DNA from: Paragyromitra xinjiangensis
Taxonomy: Eukaryota; Ascomycota; Pezizomycetes; Pezizales; Discinaceae
NCBI GenBank assembly: GCA_038503065.1
Contig: JBCAMK010000012.1
Location: 620,001-684,000 of the forward strand
Length of the DNA stretch: 64,000 nucleotides
Direction: 5' to 3'
Shown: piece after piece, positions 47,365-56,578 of the stretch
How positions within the stretch are numbered: position 1 is the first letter of the stretch
How the letters are laid out: each line of letters starts with the position of its first letter
The notes under the pieces: model-generated
Seen by the model: the letters and a program-made list of their open reading frames with translations, nothing else
Database searches by the model: none
Told to the model about the DNA's origin: nothing
Position numbers and translations under genes: made by a program

Positions 47365-48425
47365 CGTTCATCAAGCGGTGGAGGGAGGAAGGGATGAGGG
47401 TGGGATATGAGAGGTTTCCTTTGTGAATGGAGGTAAGGCCTCTTTGCTGAGTTTCTTGTTGATGCTGAAGATATAGCTAATCATGAGTAGAGAGATGAAG
47501 AAAGTGGGTAGATGGGGCTCGTAGAGGAGGAGGAGTGTAGATATCACCACCAGCGAGAATCTAAGCGAGTCCTGTTCTGCCCACACAATGATGACTTTCC
47601 CTACTGGAACCCATTCCTCCTGCGGATATTCACGATAATTTCTGGGTGTACGTATAAGAAGCATCAAGATTATGGTTTGTCCCCCGTACAATCGATGCCA
47701 AACTTTGAGCATTTGGAACATATCACTCGGTTCTAGGCCCCATCTTGGGTCATTGTTGTAGTTGTAGGTACTCTAGAAGCACATTGGCTTCGCACACACT
47801 CAACCTTCAAGAAACCATCGCCAGGGAATCAAAGGACCCTCGAACTTTTACCTAAACATAACTTCTCAGTTGCAGAACTTGGGATGTTATCCTAGCACTC
47901 CGCAAAACACCCGAGTGATTTGCAGTGATTCTCTTTAACCGTCAGGCTAGTAGAGATCAGAGCTTCTTTTGAAAACACGATGCTCCGTCCCGCCAGCAAA
48001 TCTACAGGAACAATGAAGTCAAGCTTTCTCTATGACTTCCATGAGCAGAACCTCACCTTAAGGTATCCCATGACGGTTGATCAAGCTCGAAACAGTTTTT
48101 ATCTCTAAGTAGGATTTCGCTTGATTGATTGATAATTCATACACGCATCCAGCCCTTTGGGCTGTGGTGGCACACAGAAGGCAAAATAAAGCCCAATCCA
48201 TAACATACATGTAAGAAACATACATGTAACCAATATAAAATAAAACTGTAACAAATAAACAAAAATAAACCATAGCCAACATGACACTTATGAAGTACTA
48301 TTTTGCTGATGCTGTGACTGAAAAACGGAAATAAAAACGAAATCTTCTGAATACATAAAACCCCCAAATTTCGCCCCGCGTAATTTTTATGACAAAAGTC
48401 CTGACTACAACAGGAGCCCCAAGAT
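47365..48425. other. Spacer between the F-box/ankyrin paralogues
   Basis: About 1 kb containing the presumed promoter of paralogue A and, near 48.12-48.17 kb, a LINE-like tail. A 116-codon minus-strand ORF (47371-47721) directly upstream of the paralogue A start is hydrophobic but has no recognised domain. I treat it as leader sequence. Confidence 0.5.
48119..48175 (-). mobile_element. LINE-like 3' tail related to the 19.6 kb copy
   Basis: Read on the minus strand, this segment runs GCCACAGCCC, AAAGGGCTGGATGCGTGTAT, then GAATTATCAATCAATCAA. It aligns with the insert at 19571-19622 over about 45 bp (shared core AGGGCTGGATGCG, then ATGAA and a TATC-type tail). Both end in tetranucleotide repeats, as the 3' ends of many fungal LINEs do. 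The 5' limit and any target-site duplication could not be found, so the extent is approximate. Confidence 0.55.
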
Positions 48426-50318
48426 TCAAGCATTCAGCTTTTCTTCGGCCGTCATCTGGCTCCACTCTTGCAAAATATCAACTACCAAATCCCACTCCAA
48501 TGAGATCGCCACGTCAAGCGCTGTGCTTCTGCTATTATCTCGCACCTCAAGATCTGCCCCCCACTTCAGGAAGAGCTTAACCATATCGCTCCATTTCTTT
48601 GCTCCACAAAGATTATGGTTTTCCCATCGCCATTCCGCGGAACCTAAATAGGTTATCTCGTGGAGTGCCGTCCTCCCGTTGTCATCTCGAATATTAATGT
48701 CAGCACCATTCTCCAGCAGCAACCTAGCAGCTTTATTCCGCCCTGAAACTGCCGCCCTATGAAGCGCCGTTTGGCCGTTCTCGTCACGCGCGGCGATATT
48801 AGCACCCCTGTCTAAGAGTACCCTGATGCAATCTAGCTCATCCTCGCGAGGTATTGCTAAGTGCAGCGCTGTTCGTCCTTTTTTGTCCGTTGCAGCGACA
48901 TCGGAGCCACCCTCGAGCAAGAGATCGATTATCTTTCCATATCCACAATATGCTGCGCAATGCAGCGCTGTATTCCCGGAACTCTCGCAGGCGGCAACAT
49001 CGATACCATTTTCCAACAACAGTCTGACCATCGGTTCATGGCCTCTCCAGGAAGCCCAATGGAGGCACGTCCGTCCGTTTTTATCCTGATTAGAGACATC
49101 AGCGCCCCTCTCCAAGAGCAAATTCATTATAGTCTCCGAGTGGCAGCCTAGTGCAGCCCAGTTCAATGCTGTTCGATTATCGTTATCCTTACAGGCGATA
49201 TCGGCACCATTTTCTAGAAGTAATTTGGTCATGTCTTCGCACTCGTCCATGGCCGCTTGGTGGAGGGCTGTGAGTCCGTTTCCGTCCGGAGCGGATATAT
49301 CAGCACCTTTTCCCAACAGCAACTTAATCACTAACCCTTGCCTCGACCTTACCCCCCAGTGGAGGGCCGTCCGCCCGTAAATGCTGTCTTTGGCGGTAAG
49401 ATCAGAACTACCCTCGTCGAGAAGCAACTTGACGACTGCTTCATTACCATCCAGTGCTGCCATGAGTAGACTTGTCATTCCAGTACCATCCCGGGCGGGG
49501 GCGAAAGCGCCTTTCTCTAGAAGTAACTTGACCACTGACTCATGCCCCTCACACGCTGCCCAATGGAGTGCCGTTCGCTGCATATCATCCCGAGCAGCAA
49601 TGTCAACACCTTCATCTAACAGAAGCTTGATCACCGCTTCATGCCCACTAATTGCTGCCCAGTGCAAAGCTGTTCTATGCTTATCGTCCCAGAGGGCAAC
49701 AAGAGCACCCTTATCCCGGAGCAGCTTAATAATGCCTTCATGCCCGCCTGTCGCAGCCAAGTGTATAGCCGTCCATTGATGTTCGTCCAAGCCATCAACC
49801 TCAGCTCCTTTCTCTAGGAGTAACGTGGCCACAGCTTCATGTCCGTCTATCGCGGCCCAGTGTAACGCCGTCCGTTCACGGTTATCCCTCACGGCAATGT
49901 CAACACCTTCATCCAAGAGAAACCTCACTGTCGTTTCACACCCTTGCATAGCCGCCCAGTGTAGAGCCGTTCGACCATCATCACCCCGGTCGTTCAAATC
50001 GGCACCCTTCTCAAGGAGTAGTTTAATTATCGAATCACGACCATATATCGTCGCCCAGATAAGAGCTGTCAATCCTTGATCATCTTTTGTGAAGATATTT
50101 GCACCTTTTTCGAGTACTGAGTTGACAAGCCATTCGCGTCCTTTCGCAGCAGCCCATGGAAGTAGTGGGTCTTTGTTGGTGAGGATGTAGTTGGTGATAC
50201 ATGGCGTGAGGAGTTTTTTCAAGCGGTGGTTGGTTTGTGAAAGGAAGTTAAGGTCTTTTATGGGGAGCTCTCCAGCAATAGTGAGAAACAGCTCGTTTGG
50301 GAAGCTGAGGAGCGGCAT
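48426..50318 (-). CDS. F-box/ankyrin-repeat protein B
   Basis: A single-exon gene of 630 aa. The start MPLLSFPNELFLTIAGELPI and KDLNFLSQTNHRLKKLLTPC give the same F-box as paralogue A. The frame is open upstream only with non-ATG codons, so the start at 50318 is chosen. From about residue 50 onward there are some 16 regular 33-residue ankyrin repeats with the TALHWAA consensus (DGRTALHWAAMQGCETTVRF, KGADISAPDGNGLTALHQAA). It ends KLFLKWGADLEVRDNSRSTA. It probably presents substrates to SCF through Skp1, as inferred from the domain pair. Paralogue A lacks about seven repeats. Such families expand quickly in filamentous fungi and are frequently lineage-specific. Regular repeats with similar codons suggest recent internal duplication. 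Confidence 0.87.
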   Translation of the reverse strand: MPLLSFPNELFLTIAGELPIKDLNFLSQTNHRLKKLLTPCITNYILTNKDPLLPWAAAKGREWLVNSVLEKGANIFTKDDQGLTALIWATIYGRDSIIKLLLEKGADLNDRGDDGRTALHWAAMQGCETTVRFLLDEGVDIAVRDNRERTALHWAAIDGHEAVATLLLEKGAEVDGLDEHQWTAIHLAATGGHEGIIKLLRDKGALVALWDDKHRTALHWAAISGHEAVIKLLLDEGVDIAARDDMQRTALHWAACEGHESVVKLLLEKGAFAPARDGTGMTSLLMAALDGNEAVVKLLLDEGSSDLTAKDSIYGRTALHWGVRSRQGLVIKLLLGKGADISAPDGNGLTALHQAAMDECEDMTKLLLENGADIACKDNDNRTALNWAALGCHSETIMNLLLERGADVSNQDKNGRTCLHWASWRGHEPMVRLLLENGIDVAACESSGNTALHCAAYCGYGKIIDLLLEGGSDVAATDKKGRTALHLAIPREDELDCIRVLLDRGANIAARDENGQTALHRAAVSGRNKAARLLLENGADINIRDDNGRTALHEITYLGSAEWRWENHNLCGAKKWSDMVKLFLKWGADLEVRDNSRSTALDVAISLEWDLVVDILQEWSQMTAEEKLNA

Positions 50319-50635
50319 AGTCACGTAGTTTTTTCTTTCCTGTAGCAGCGAAGCGGGTACTTCCAACTAGAAAACTATCCTGAAGTTGAGTATGGATCGA
50401 GACAGATCAGGCAAGCTCTGAAGACCAATGACTTCCATGTCACACTGCAGCTTCGATCGCCAAGCCTCATCCAAGTTGCCACGATCTTCATGATTCTTTC
50501 CAACTACGATTCTCATAGGTATCTGACAAGAAATAAACAGCCGTTCTTCTACTCTAGCAAGCTTCCCAACCGCCAGGTAGTAGTAGTAAGGGGGAACCAT
50601 GGAAGCAAATAAAACCCTGCATGTTCTAAAGCTCC
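50319..50635. other. Short gap between FAU1 and F-box/ankyrin B
   Basis: 317 bp holding the promoter of paralogue B and the FAU1 3' end. No feature was recognised. Confidence 0.5.
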
Positions 50636-51526
50636 TCATATTTGCCTTCTTAACAGGCGTCCGTCCCCCGCAACAATAATATCCATAGGCCAGTCACTTA
50701 AGTCCACTGGCACTATCCCATCCTCAAAGACTTGCTCTTTTAAAGCTAAAGCAACTACAAACTAAAGATCAGTTATGTAAACTTCTCTTTCCAGGTGCCA
50801 ATCTCACCTAGAATCGGCATTTTCATCTGTCCTCGAGTCTCATCAGAATCTACCATTAGCTTATACCTAGCCAAAAAGTAGTCGTAGTATCCTTTCCCAT
50901 GCCCCAACCTCCCAAAACCTTCGTCGAAAGCAACTCCTGGCATCACTATTAAGTCTAGCCCTCCATCTTCCAAGCAGTTTTTCCTGTGCGAAAGCGAGTG
51001 CTTCGGAATGCTGGGGATACCCCATGAGTCCGGCTCCAGTGAACGATAATCAGTGCGAGACTCAACCAACAACATGTCCATTAGGTTTGGCGGTGAGGAA
51101 GCAGATGCAAGGTCCGCCATACTCAGCAACGTTGGAGGCTTCCGGTGGATGTACGGTACATACAACTTTTTCTCTTTGTGAAGTACAAGTAGTGAGCCTT
51201 GTGGGGGCGAAGAAAGGACCTTAATTGCATACCATGAGCCAGCACACCTTCAACGATGCGAGATGTGTCGATCTCCTTCCTAGGCATTGAGAGAAAAACG
51301 CTAACCCGTTGTGCGGACTGGTATTCTGGAAGTGACAGAAGTGTGTTGATGCATGTCTGGGCTTTACAAATCTGTCAGAAACTTGCTGTAAAGCTGGAGA
51401 ACTGGGATCTTGACATTGGCAAGCGATATCGTCAGTGGAAAGCGAAGAAAGCGTCTTTTTAACAGCTGATCTGAGCTGCCGCTTTGCAGCCGAGATTGTC
51501 GATATTGAGGTCATCTCATCAGGCAT
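50636..51526 (-). CDS. FAU1: 5-formyltetrahydrofolate cyclo-ligase
   Basis: This enzyme converts 5-formyl-THF to 5,10-methenyl-THF with ATP, returning folate to the one-carbon pool. The four exons are 51526-51415, 51361-51233, 51173-50808 and 50754-50636, encoding 241 aa. Sequence marks are AAKRQLRSAVKKTLSSLSTD at the N-terminus (the cyclo-ligase starts with a basic ATP-binding helix), QSAQRVSVFLSMPRKEIDTS across exon 2, KKLYVPYIHRKP, and LDLIVMPGVAFDEGFGRLGH with the signature GHGKGYYD. The last exon reads LVALALKEQVFEDGIVPVDL then SDWPMDIIVAGDGRLLRRQI. All splice phases sum to whole codons. It is on the same strand as the F-box/ankyrin genes, with no metabolic link evident. Confidence 0.93.
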
Positions 51527-53214
51527 AGACAAGCTTACGTAGGCGTCGTGATAAGGATGAAGTGATTGGGATATTTTTCAAAGTTTTTGGGTTGAAGGAA
51601 CCTGCATGGTCACGGGACTTATCACAACCTGAACATCAAAGGTTGCCGTCAAGGCTCGTATTGTCAACCAATATACCCACAAAAGCCCTGTGGAAGATCC
51701 GAGGTTCGCAGAGAGATGCCAGAAGTGCAGATCTAGCCGAATCCAAGGTACCAATTTTGGAGGTTTCGCGAAGATCAAGAGCTGTAGGTTCGGCTCTTCC
51801 ACTGTTATTCTTGGCATCCTGCTAGTTTAGAGCTATAGACAAAGGCGTATCTCGCGCACATCAATATGCACAGCCCTCATACTTGTAGGTCAATTCGCAC
51901 CGCTCAAATACAAGAATATGGCGGAACCCTTAAACTCATCGAATCCTATCGATGTTCTTTTTCAGACAAATTGCAAATTCTGACGCCACCAACGCAAGAG
52001 CCGAAGTTCTGTGCGGTCAACGAAAAATTTGATGACAGGAAGACTAAGATCAAAAATATTTGCCAATTGAAGGCGAAAGCCAATGTTGATGAAGCACGGG
52101 AAATACTCAGTTTCATTTTTGGGAGCGCCGTAATACTACCAAGCGTCATAAAACGAGTAACTGAAGATGCAGCCAATGATAGCTGGATAGAGACCTTGAA
52201 GGAGGCTACCGATTCCCTGAGCACAGGAACTGCTTGGGGCTTTTTAAACTTAAGCCGGGTCAACCTATACAGAAACCTTTTATTACTTAAGCTTGAAGAC
52301 TTAAAAAGGCTAACCCAAGTCGTCAATCAATGAGCACAGGATTTCTTCATCTCCCAGGTCAAGGGAATTCGAACTCTTAGCGTAAACATCCAAATACCTA
52401 CCAGGCATCAATGCCGTCCCCGAAAAGCCCAAAAACCATATCATACTGCTTTTTCTTTCCCAAATCCATCCTAGCAACCTTTTATAGACCCGCTCACTTA
52501 CTCTAATCAGAGTTAATGCCAAAAAAACGAGTGTATAGCCTAGTATACTGGTAGTGATAGACACGGCAGAATTAATTTATTTAATGCAAGATCTGTGTGC
52601 TCCGCCAAGGTGCTTTAGCACTGATAATGGTAAGTCAATTGCAAGCAGCCCATTACGGCTAAAGAAGCATCGAGGAAAAAAGTAAGTTAGTTTATCGCCT
52701 TGGGTGTTCATCTTGCTTTATTGCTCAGTCTACTCAGATTCAGTTAGCACTTAGGTATTTTTTTCCCGCCCCACTAACACTACCACCTCCATCTCGTGCC
52801 CAGCCCTTATATTTAGCGCCAAGGCTCACACCTCATACACCTTTCTTCACATTGTACATTTTGAAATAACAATTCCAAAAAAAAGGCTGGATATGGGATA
52901 GCTCCCCCAGGTAATTATAACTTCTCCAGAGCTGCCATGCTGAACCCTGGATTTCCCTTGGGGAGCCCTAGGAAAGATTGATATCTTATAAGTGATCCCT
53001 AATATGCTAAACTCTGGGAAAGGCTAGGATTGTTCCTTTCTAAGGAAAGTTGATTTTTAATGAGATTTACCGAGTGATCACTCATGATGAGAACCACTAT
53101 TCATGCTTGAATTTCTGCACGAGAATTATTATACCACGCTGTCTCTAAAAATACAAAGCATTAATCTGAACACATATATATATTGAAAGGAATCTCATAT
53201 TATTCCTGGGTATA
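51527..53214. other. Weakly coding intergenic stretch
   Basis: 1.7 kb between FAU1 and the Cys-rich membrane protein. It contains the orphan plus-strand ORF at 51866-52333. A minus-strand open frame at 52310-52564 has one hydrophobic stretch but no ATG. From 52.57 to 53.2 kb nothing recognisable is seen. Confidence 0.45.
51866..52333 (+). CDS. Orphan 155-codon ORF, unknown
   Basis: I do not recognise this protein. The ATG-started ORF encodes 155 aa of balanced composition with helix-like segments (KTKIKNICQLKAKANVDEAR, then REILSFIFGSAVILPSVIKR, and LNLYRNLLLLKLEDLKRLT-like C-terminus). No signal peptide or clear membrane span is seen. The frame is not obviously extended by splicing, and the upstream open frame at 51562-51825 is in a different phase. 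It could be a lineage-specific gene, a fragment of a larger decayed gene, or chance. The composition looks more protein-like than that of neighbouring ORFs. Confidence 0.35.
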   Translation: MHSPHTCRSIRTAQIQEYGGTLKLIESYRCSFSDKLQILTPPTQEPKFCAVNEKFDDRKTKIKNICQLKAKANVDEAREILSFIFGSAVILPSVIKRVTEDAANDSWIETLKEATDSLSTGTAWGFLNLSRVNLYRNLLLLKLEDLKRLTQVVNQ

Positions 53215-54328
53215 TCACCTAACAACGCCCCCATCCCCTTGGAGCTCATGGCGTGGCACGGACAACGGAACCTCGCTACCTTGGACCTCCGCCTTATACT
53301 GCTGAACATTACCATATCCTCCATCATAACCATCAGTAGGTAACTCCCCTGGTGCCGGCACCTCCGGGTTCTTGGGAGCATTTTTCCCGCGTCTCTTCCA
53401 GAGAAGAAACAAACCCCCAATAATCGCCAAAAATCCTAACAACCCACCAATCGCTGCACCGGCTGCTGCACCGGGTGATATAGATGAAGAGCTGGACGAA
53501 TTGCCAGAGCCAGACCCTGTGGGTGATGAAGATGGGGTGGTCGATGTCGATATGTTACTGCTTTCGCTAGCGAGAGATGTTCCTGAAGATGTTGCCAAGC
53601 CAGTTGGTGAGAATGAGGAAACCGATGACGATGATGATGGTGGTGATGACAATATTACTATCGGAATAGAAGATGAAGAAGTTGAAGTAGTTGTAGATGC
53701 CGAGCTAGGGGCTATTGAGGCCGGACCACTCGCGACTGGATTGGCGAAGGCCATCGCGATACAAACATTGATCTGCCCTGTTGCAGTCGTGCAACTTTCG
53801 TATTCTTTGTTACAACACCAGTCTATATAGTTAATGTCATTAGTTTCCCCCCCCAAAAGAAAACTCGGATTGGAAGAAGAGGTATTTGGATGAAGTACTT
53901 ACTGGCTCCGTATGCGCTACAGAAAATCTGCGATGAGCTACCTCTGCTACCATCACACGATTCTGCCAGGCCCCAGCAATTCCTATATATTTCACGAACA
54001 AGGGATGTCAACAGGAGAAAACTCGGGGGATCAAAACCGAAAGTTACACCCGAATAATAGGGTGGTAAAAGGGGTTCTTACGCTTGTCCAGGCAAACAAC
54101 ACCAGTACTTGTTAATGTCTGTAGCACGGGCACATAGACCAGTCGGGTCCGCAACTATCCACCCCAAATCAACAATTTTGTCATCAAAATATAAAAAAAG
54201 GCTTGTTTAGACATACGACAGTTTGATACTTCACTGCATGACGAATTATCTGTTCTGATCCAAAAGTCCACCGCTTGTGATGCGCCAGTAAACAGTAGTA
54301 ACTGCCATAATAGTGAGCTGGACTTCAT
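53215..54328 (-). CDS. Secreted Cys-rich single-pass membrane protein
   Basis: Four exons, 54328-54217, 54154-54082, 53982-53903 and 53822-53215, encode 290 aa. A signal peptide (MKSSSLLWQLLLFTGASQA) is followed by a Cys-rich ectodomain (about 20-115) with two modules, each ending in a WCC motif (NKYWCCLPGQANCWG and GANWCCNKEYESCT). A long Ser/Thr/Pro stalk (about 120-205), likely O-glycosylated, precedes one transmembrane helix (about 208-230: AAIGGLLGFLAIIGGLFLLW). The cytosolic tail is short and basic, then proline/glycine-rich. The layout resembles fungal wall-stress sensor (Wsc/Mid2) or receptor-like proteins, but no WSC domain is seen, so function is unknown. It borders the repeat block at 54.6-56 kb. 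Confidence 0.75.
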
Positions 54329-54615
54329 GTCTAAGGGATTAGCGAGATCTGTATGGGGCTATGAAGTGAAGAGGTTTAAGTGTTCTCGAGGAGAAGCTTC
54401 TTTACTTCGCTTATTCTAGGATCTAGGGGTGTCTAACAACAAGGTTAAGATGACCCGCTCGCTGGTCGGACAGACTCTTAAAACGCAAGGTCCCAATCGG
54501 TTTCGCGTGGCGCTCGGAAATATTTCTGCCGTACGGTTTGGCTAATCCGGTACGATCTTCACTCAGTCCCGCGCAAGCCTACAAGGATTCAAACAGCAAG
54601 GGTATTTAGGGAGGA

Positions 54616-55139
54616 GGCTATAGCAGCAGGGTCTCAGTTCAGTTGACGACACTCGAGACACCAACCAACCACATCCACACTCCTTCTCCCATCCCCTATT
54701 CCTCCCTTCTAACAGCACGCTTTTGAGCGTGCTATCATGGTCTAATACCATCTTATAATATCTGTACTCTTAGGCAATGTTTACTTCGCTTTACTCTCTC
54801 TTTTCCGGAGATTTTTGGTTCATAGATGCTCTGGATGTGCCTACTGAAACCTTTTAGTGTGTGTTAGGGGTTCGGGTTAGGTGGTTATGATTCGGGTTAG
54901 GCGGTTATGTTTAGGGTTAGGTGGTTACTGTTTAGGGTTCAGAGGTTACTGGTAAGGGTTTAGCGGTTAGGGGGGTTAGGGTTGTGATGGGGCCCCCGGC
55001 AGGGGGATAACAACCCGCAGGGGATCTCCCCTGTTTTGGATAGTTTATTAACCAGAGTGGTAGTGGTAAACCCTTCTAAAGCCGTGGAAAGTCGTGGTTT
55101 AGGTGGTGTCAACTGAACTGAGACCCTGCTGCTATAGCC
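54616..55139. mobile_element. Foldback element with perfect 32 bp terminal inverted repeats
   Basis: The 32 bp sequence at 54616-54647 (beginning GGCTATAGCAGCAGGGTCTC) is found as an exact reverse complement at 55108-55139. The arms enclose about 460 bp with no coding frame, including a minisatellite of TTAGGG-like units. Perfect arms suggest recent origin or gene conversion. No target-site duplication was evident. Confidence 0.75.
54871..54980. repeat. Telomere-like 20 bp minisatellite, about five units
   Basis: About five tandem copies of a 20 bp unit, consensus TTHGGGTTAGGYGGTTAYKR, occur here. Each copy contains GGGTTAG, the permuted telomere repeat TTAGGG. Copies differ by a few bases, so the array is degenerate rather than a recent telomere seed. 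It sits inside the foldback element. Confidence 0.8.
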
Positions 55140-55244
55140 CACTCCGTATTTAGCTACAACGATTAAATCGTAAAAAGGGTATCTCCAGCACCTTAGCAGT
55201 TCCTGATAGGCTCGCATAAATGGCGTTTCCCAGCCCTGTCGAAT

Positions 55245-55426
55245 AGTCTGACACCAGGTGGCGGTGCTAGCGGCGGTCCTTCCCTTCACCCTCAACACTC
55301 TCCTTTCGAGTAACCTTTAATTTCCCCTATCTCTTACTTTCTGTAAGGTTGCTGTAAAATTTTAAGTCTTGAGTTGAGTTGGCGGTCAAGTTTCGCACTG
55401 CCAGCACGGCCACCTGGTGACAGACT
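55245..55426. mobile_element. MITE-like inverted-repeat element 1
   Basis: A 27 bp arm at 55245-55271 (starting AGTCTGACACCAGGTGGCGG) recurs inverted at 55400-55426 with three mismatches. The interior of about 130 bp is non-coding. The arm shares TGACACC and GGTGGCGGTGC with the arms of the next element, so the two are probably related. Confidence 0.65.
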
Positions 55427-55467
55427 TTTCCCCACCCCCGAAGTGCTACGGGTGCCGAGGTTAATCT

Positions 55468-55754
55468 GTTGACACCCGGCGATGGTGGCAGTGCGAGGGA
55501 AGGATACATGTAGCTACCTACTGCGAAAGCATAAGAGCCATATTTAGAGTGTTTAATTAGAAAAAATCAGGTGAGTTACGGATAGTCTCGCTGCCGACTT
55601 GTCACATGTGAGAGAGCTCAACCCCAACAGCCTATTTAGAGCGAATAAACGTCGATTGCGAGACTGTTATAGACTTTAATTGAAGCTTGAGATGAATTAT
55701 GGTATGTATGTATTTACTCTAGTAGGCGCACCGCCACCATCGCCAGGTGTCAAC
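55468..55754. mobile_element. MITE-like inverted-repeat element 2
   Basis: A 28 bp arm at 55468-55495 (starting GTTGACACCCGGCGATGGTG) recurs inverted at 55727-55754 with two mismatches. No coding frame lies inside. The arm has a TTGACACC core like element 1, with a short insertion before GGTGGC. The duplicated site, if any, is not clear. Confidence 0.65.
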
Positions 55755-55847
55755 ATATTTCCCGCAGCACTCTGTGATTCACCATTTCAACTCAGCACGT
55801 GATCAGTTTTTCGTGATTTATGTACCCCGTCTCTTGCAGACAGATTG

Positions 55848-55975
55848 CAGTTGCACCTCGTTATGCCGGACACCCAGAATCTAGTAGATCTTATACGGGA
55901 TAGCAAGTTTTCCCAAAGAATCCGGGACAGCAGGGTATTTGGCATACTGGTTTCCGGCATAGCGAGGTGCGACTG
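55848..55975. mobile_element. 128 bp MITE with pogo/Tigger-like terminal repeats
   Basis: The left end CAGTTGCACCTCGTTATGCC and the right end, reverse-complemented CAGTCGCACCTCGCTATGCC, form 27 bp terminal inverted repeats with three mismatches. The CAGTYGCACCTCG start is of the kind seen in pogo/Fot1-class Tc1-mariner elements. At 128 bp it cannot encode a transposase and would depend on one elsewhere. The right flank begins TA; the left flank TG may be a mutated TA target duplicate. Confidence 0.75.
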
Positions 55976-56554
55976 TAGTTGGAAAGTACTAGCATCTTCC
56001 TAGTATTTAATTAGGAGTCTATAGGACCCGTTTCCCCGTTCCATGCGTAACTAGGGCAACACAAAGTGATCAACGAGCTACCCATCATCACCCTTATGAT
56101 TCGAGAAAGATATCGCCCTTTTTCCCCATTGTCCCTCCCCATCAATACTATACATATAATTCTCAGTGGCGAGATAATTCTAAAATTCCTCTTGGACAGA
56201 ATCTATCGTATAATCTCTTGAGGTCTAACCCGCCACTATCCATCATAAGGAATACACATGCGCGAAAACCGGGTTGCTAACACAAGAATGTTGTTTGCTA
56301 ACACTGTTACAGTTTAGACTTATAGCTAGCGGTGGGTCGGTTTGGTACCGTGCATCACCAAATATCACCCCCTACCACGCATCAGATTGGGCCTAATTTA
56401 TTTCATCCAGTAACCTACATGTAATTACTTCTAAGTAATATATATCACGTGAACGAGGGGGGAAGTTAAAATAAAAACTAAACTGGCGGGGGTCTGAACA
56501 GCAAAACCAAACCTCATCCAGACGTCTCCGGGGGCCAACAGGGAAAAGGGCGGG

Positions 56555-56578
56555 GCGTTAACCACTATACTACACCAC
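56555..56578 (-). other. tRNA-like A-box fragment
   Basis: On the minus strand GTGTAGTATAGTGGTTAACG looks like the D-arm (A box) of a tRNA gene. A weak GTTCAGACC some 80 nt downstream could stand for a B box, but no acceptor or anticodon stem forms. It is read as a tRNA relic or the head of a tRNA-derived SINE. Confidence 0.3.

Noticed and set aside
47371..47721. 116-codon hydrophobic ORF just upstream of F-box/ankyrin A
   Set aside because: There is no recognised domain and no counterpart upstream of paralogue B; it is more likely leader or promoter sequence.
49381..50079. Plus-strand ORFs opposite the ankyrin repeats
   Set aside because: They are regular antisense shadows of the 33-residue repeats in the F-box/ankyrin B gene.
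46201..50318. Repeated ankyrin DNA considered as a CRISPR-like or satellite array
   Set aside because: The period is about 99 bp, with an open frame and a clear protein repeat consensus; the repeats are coding.
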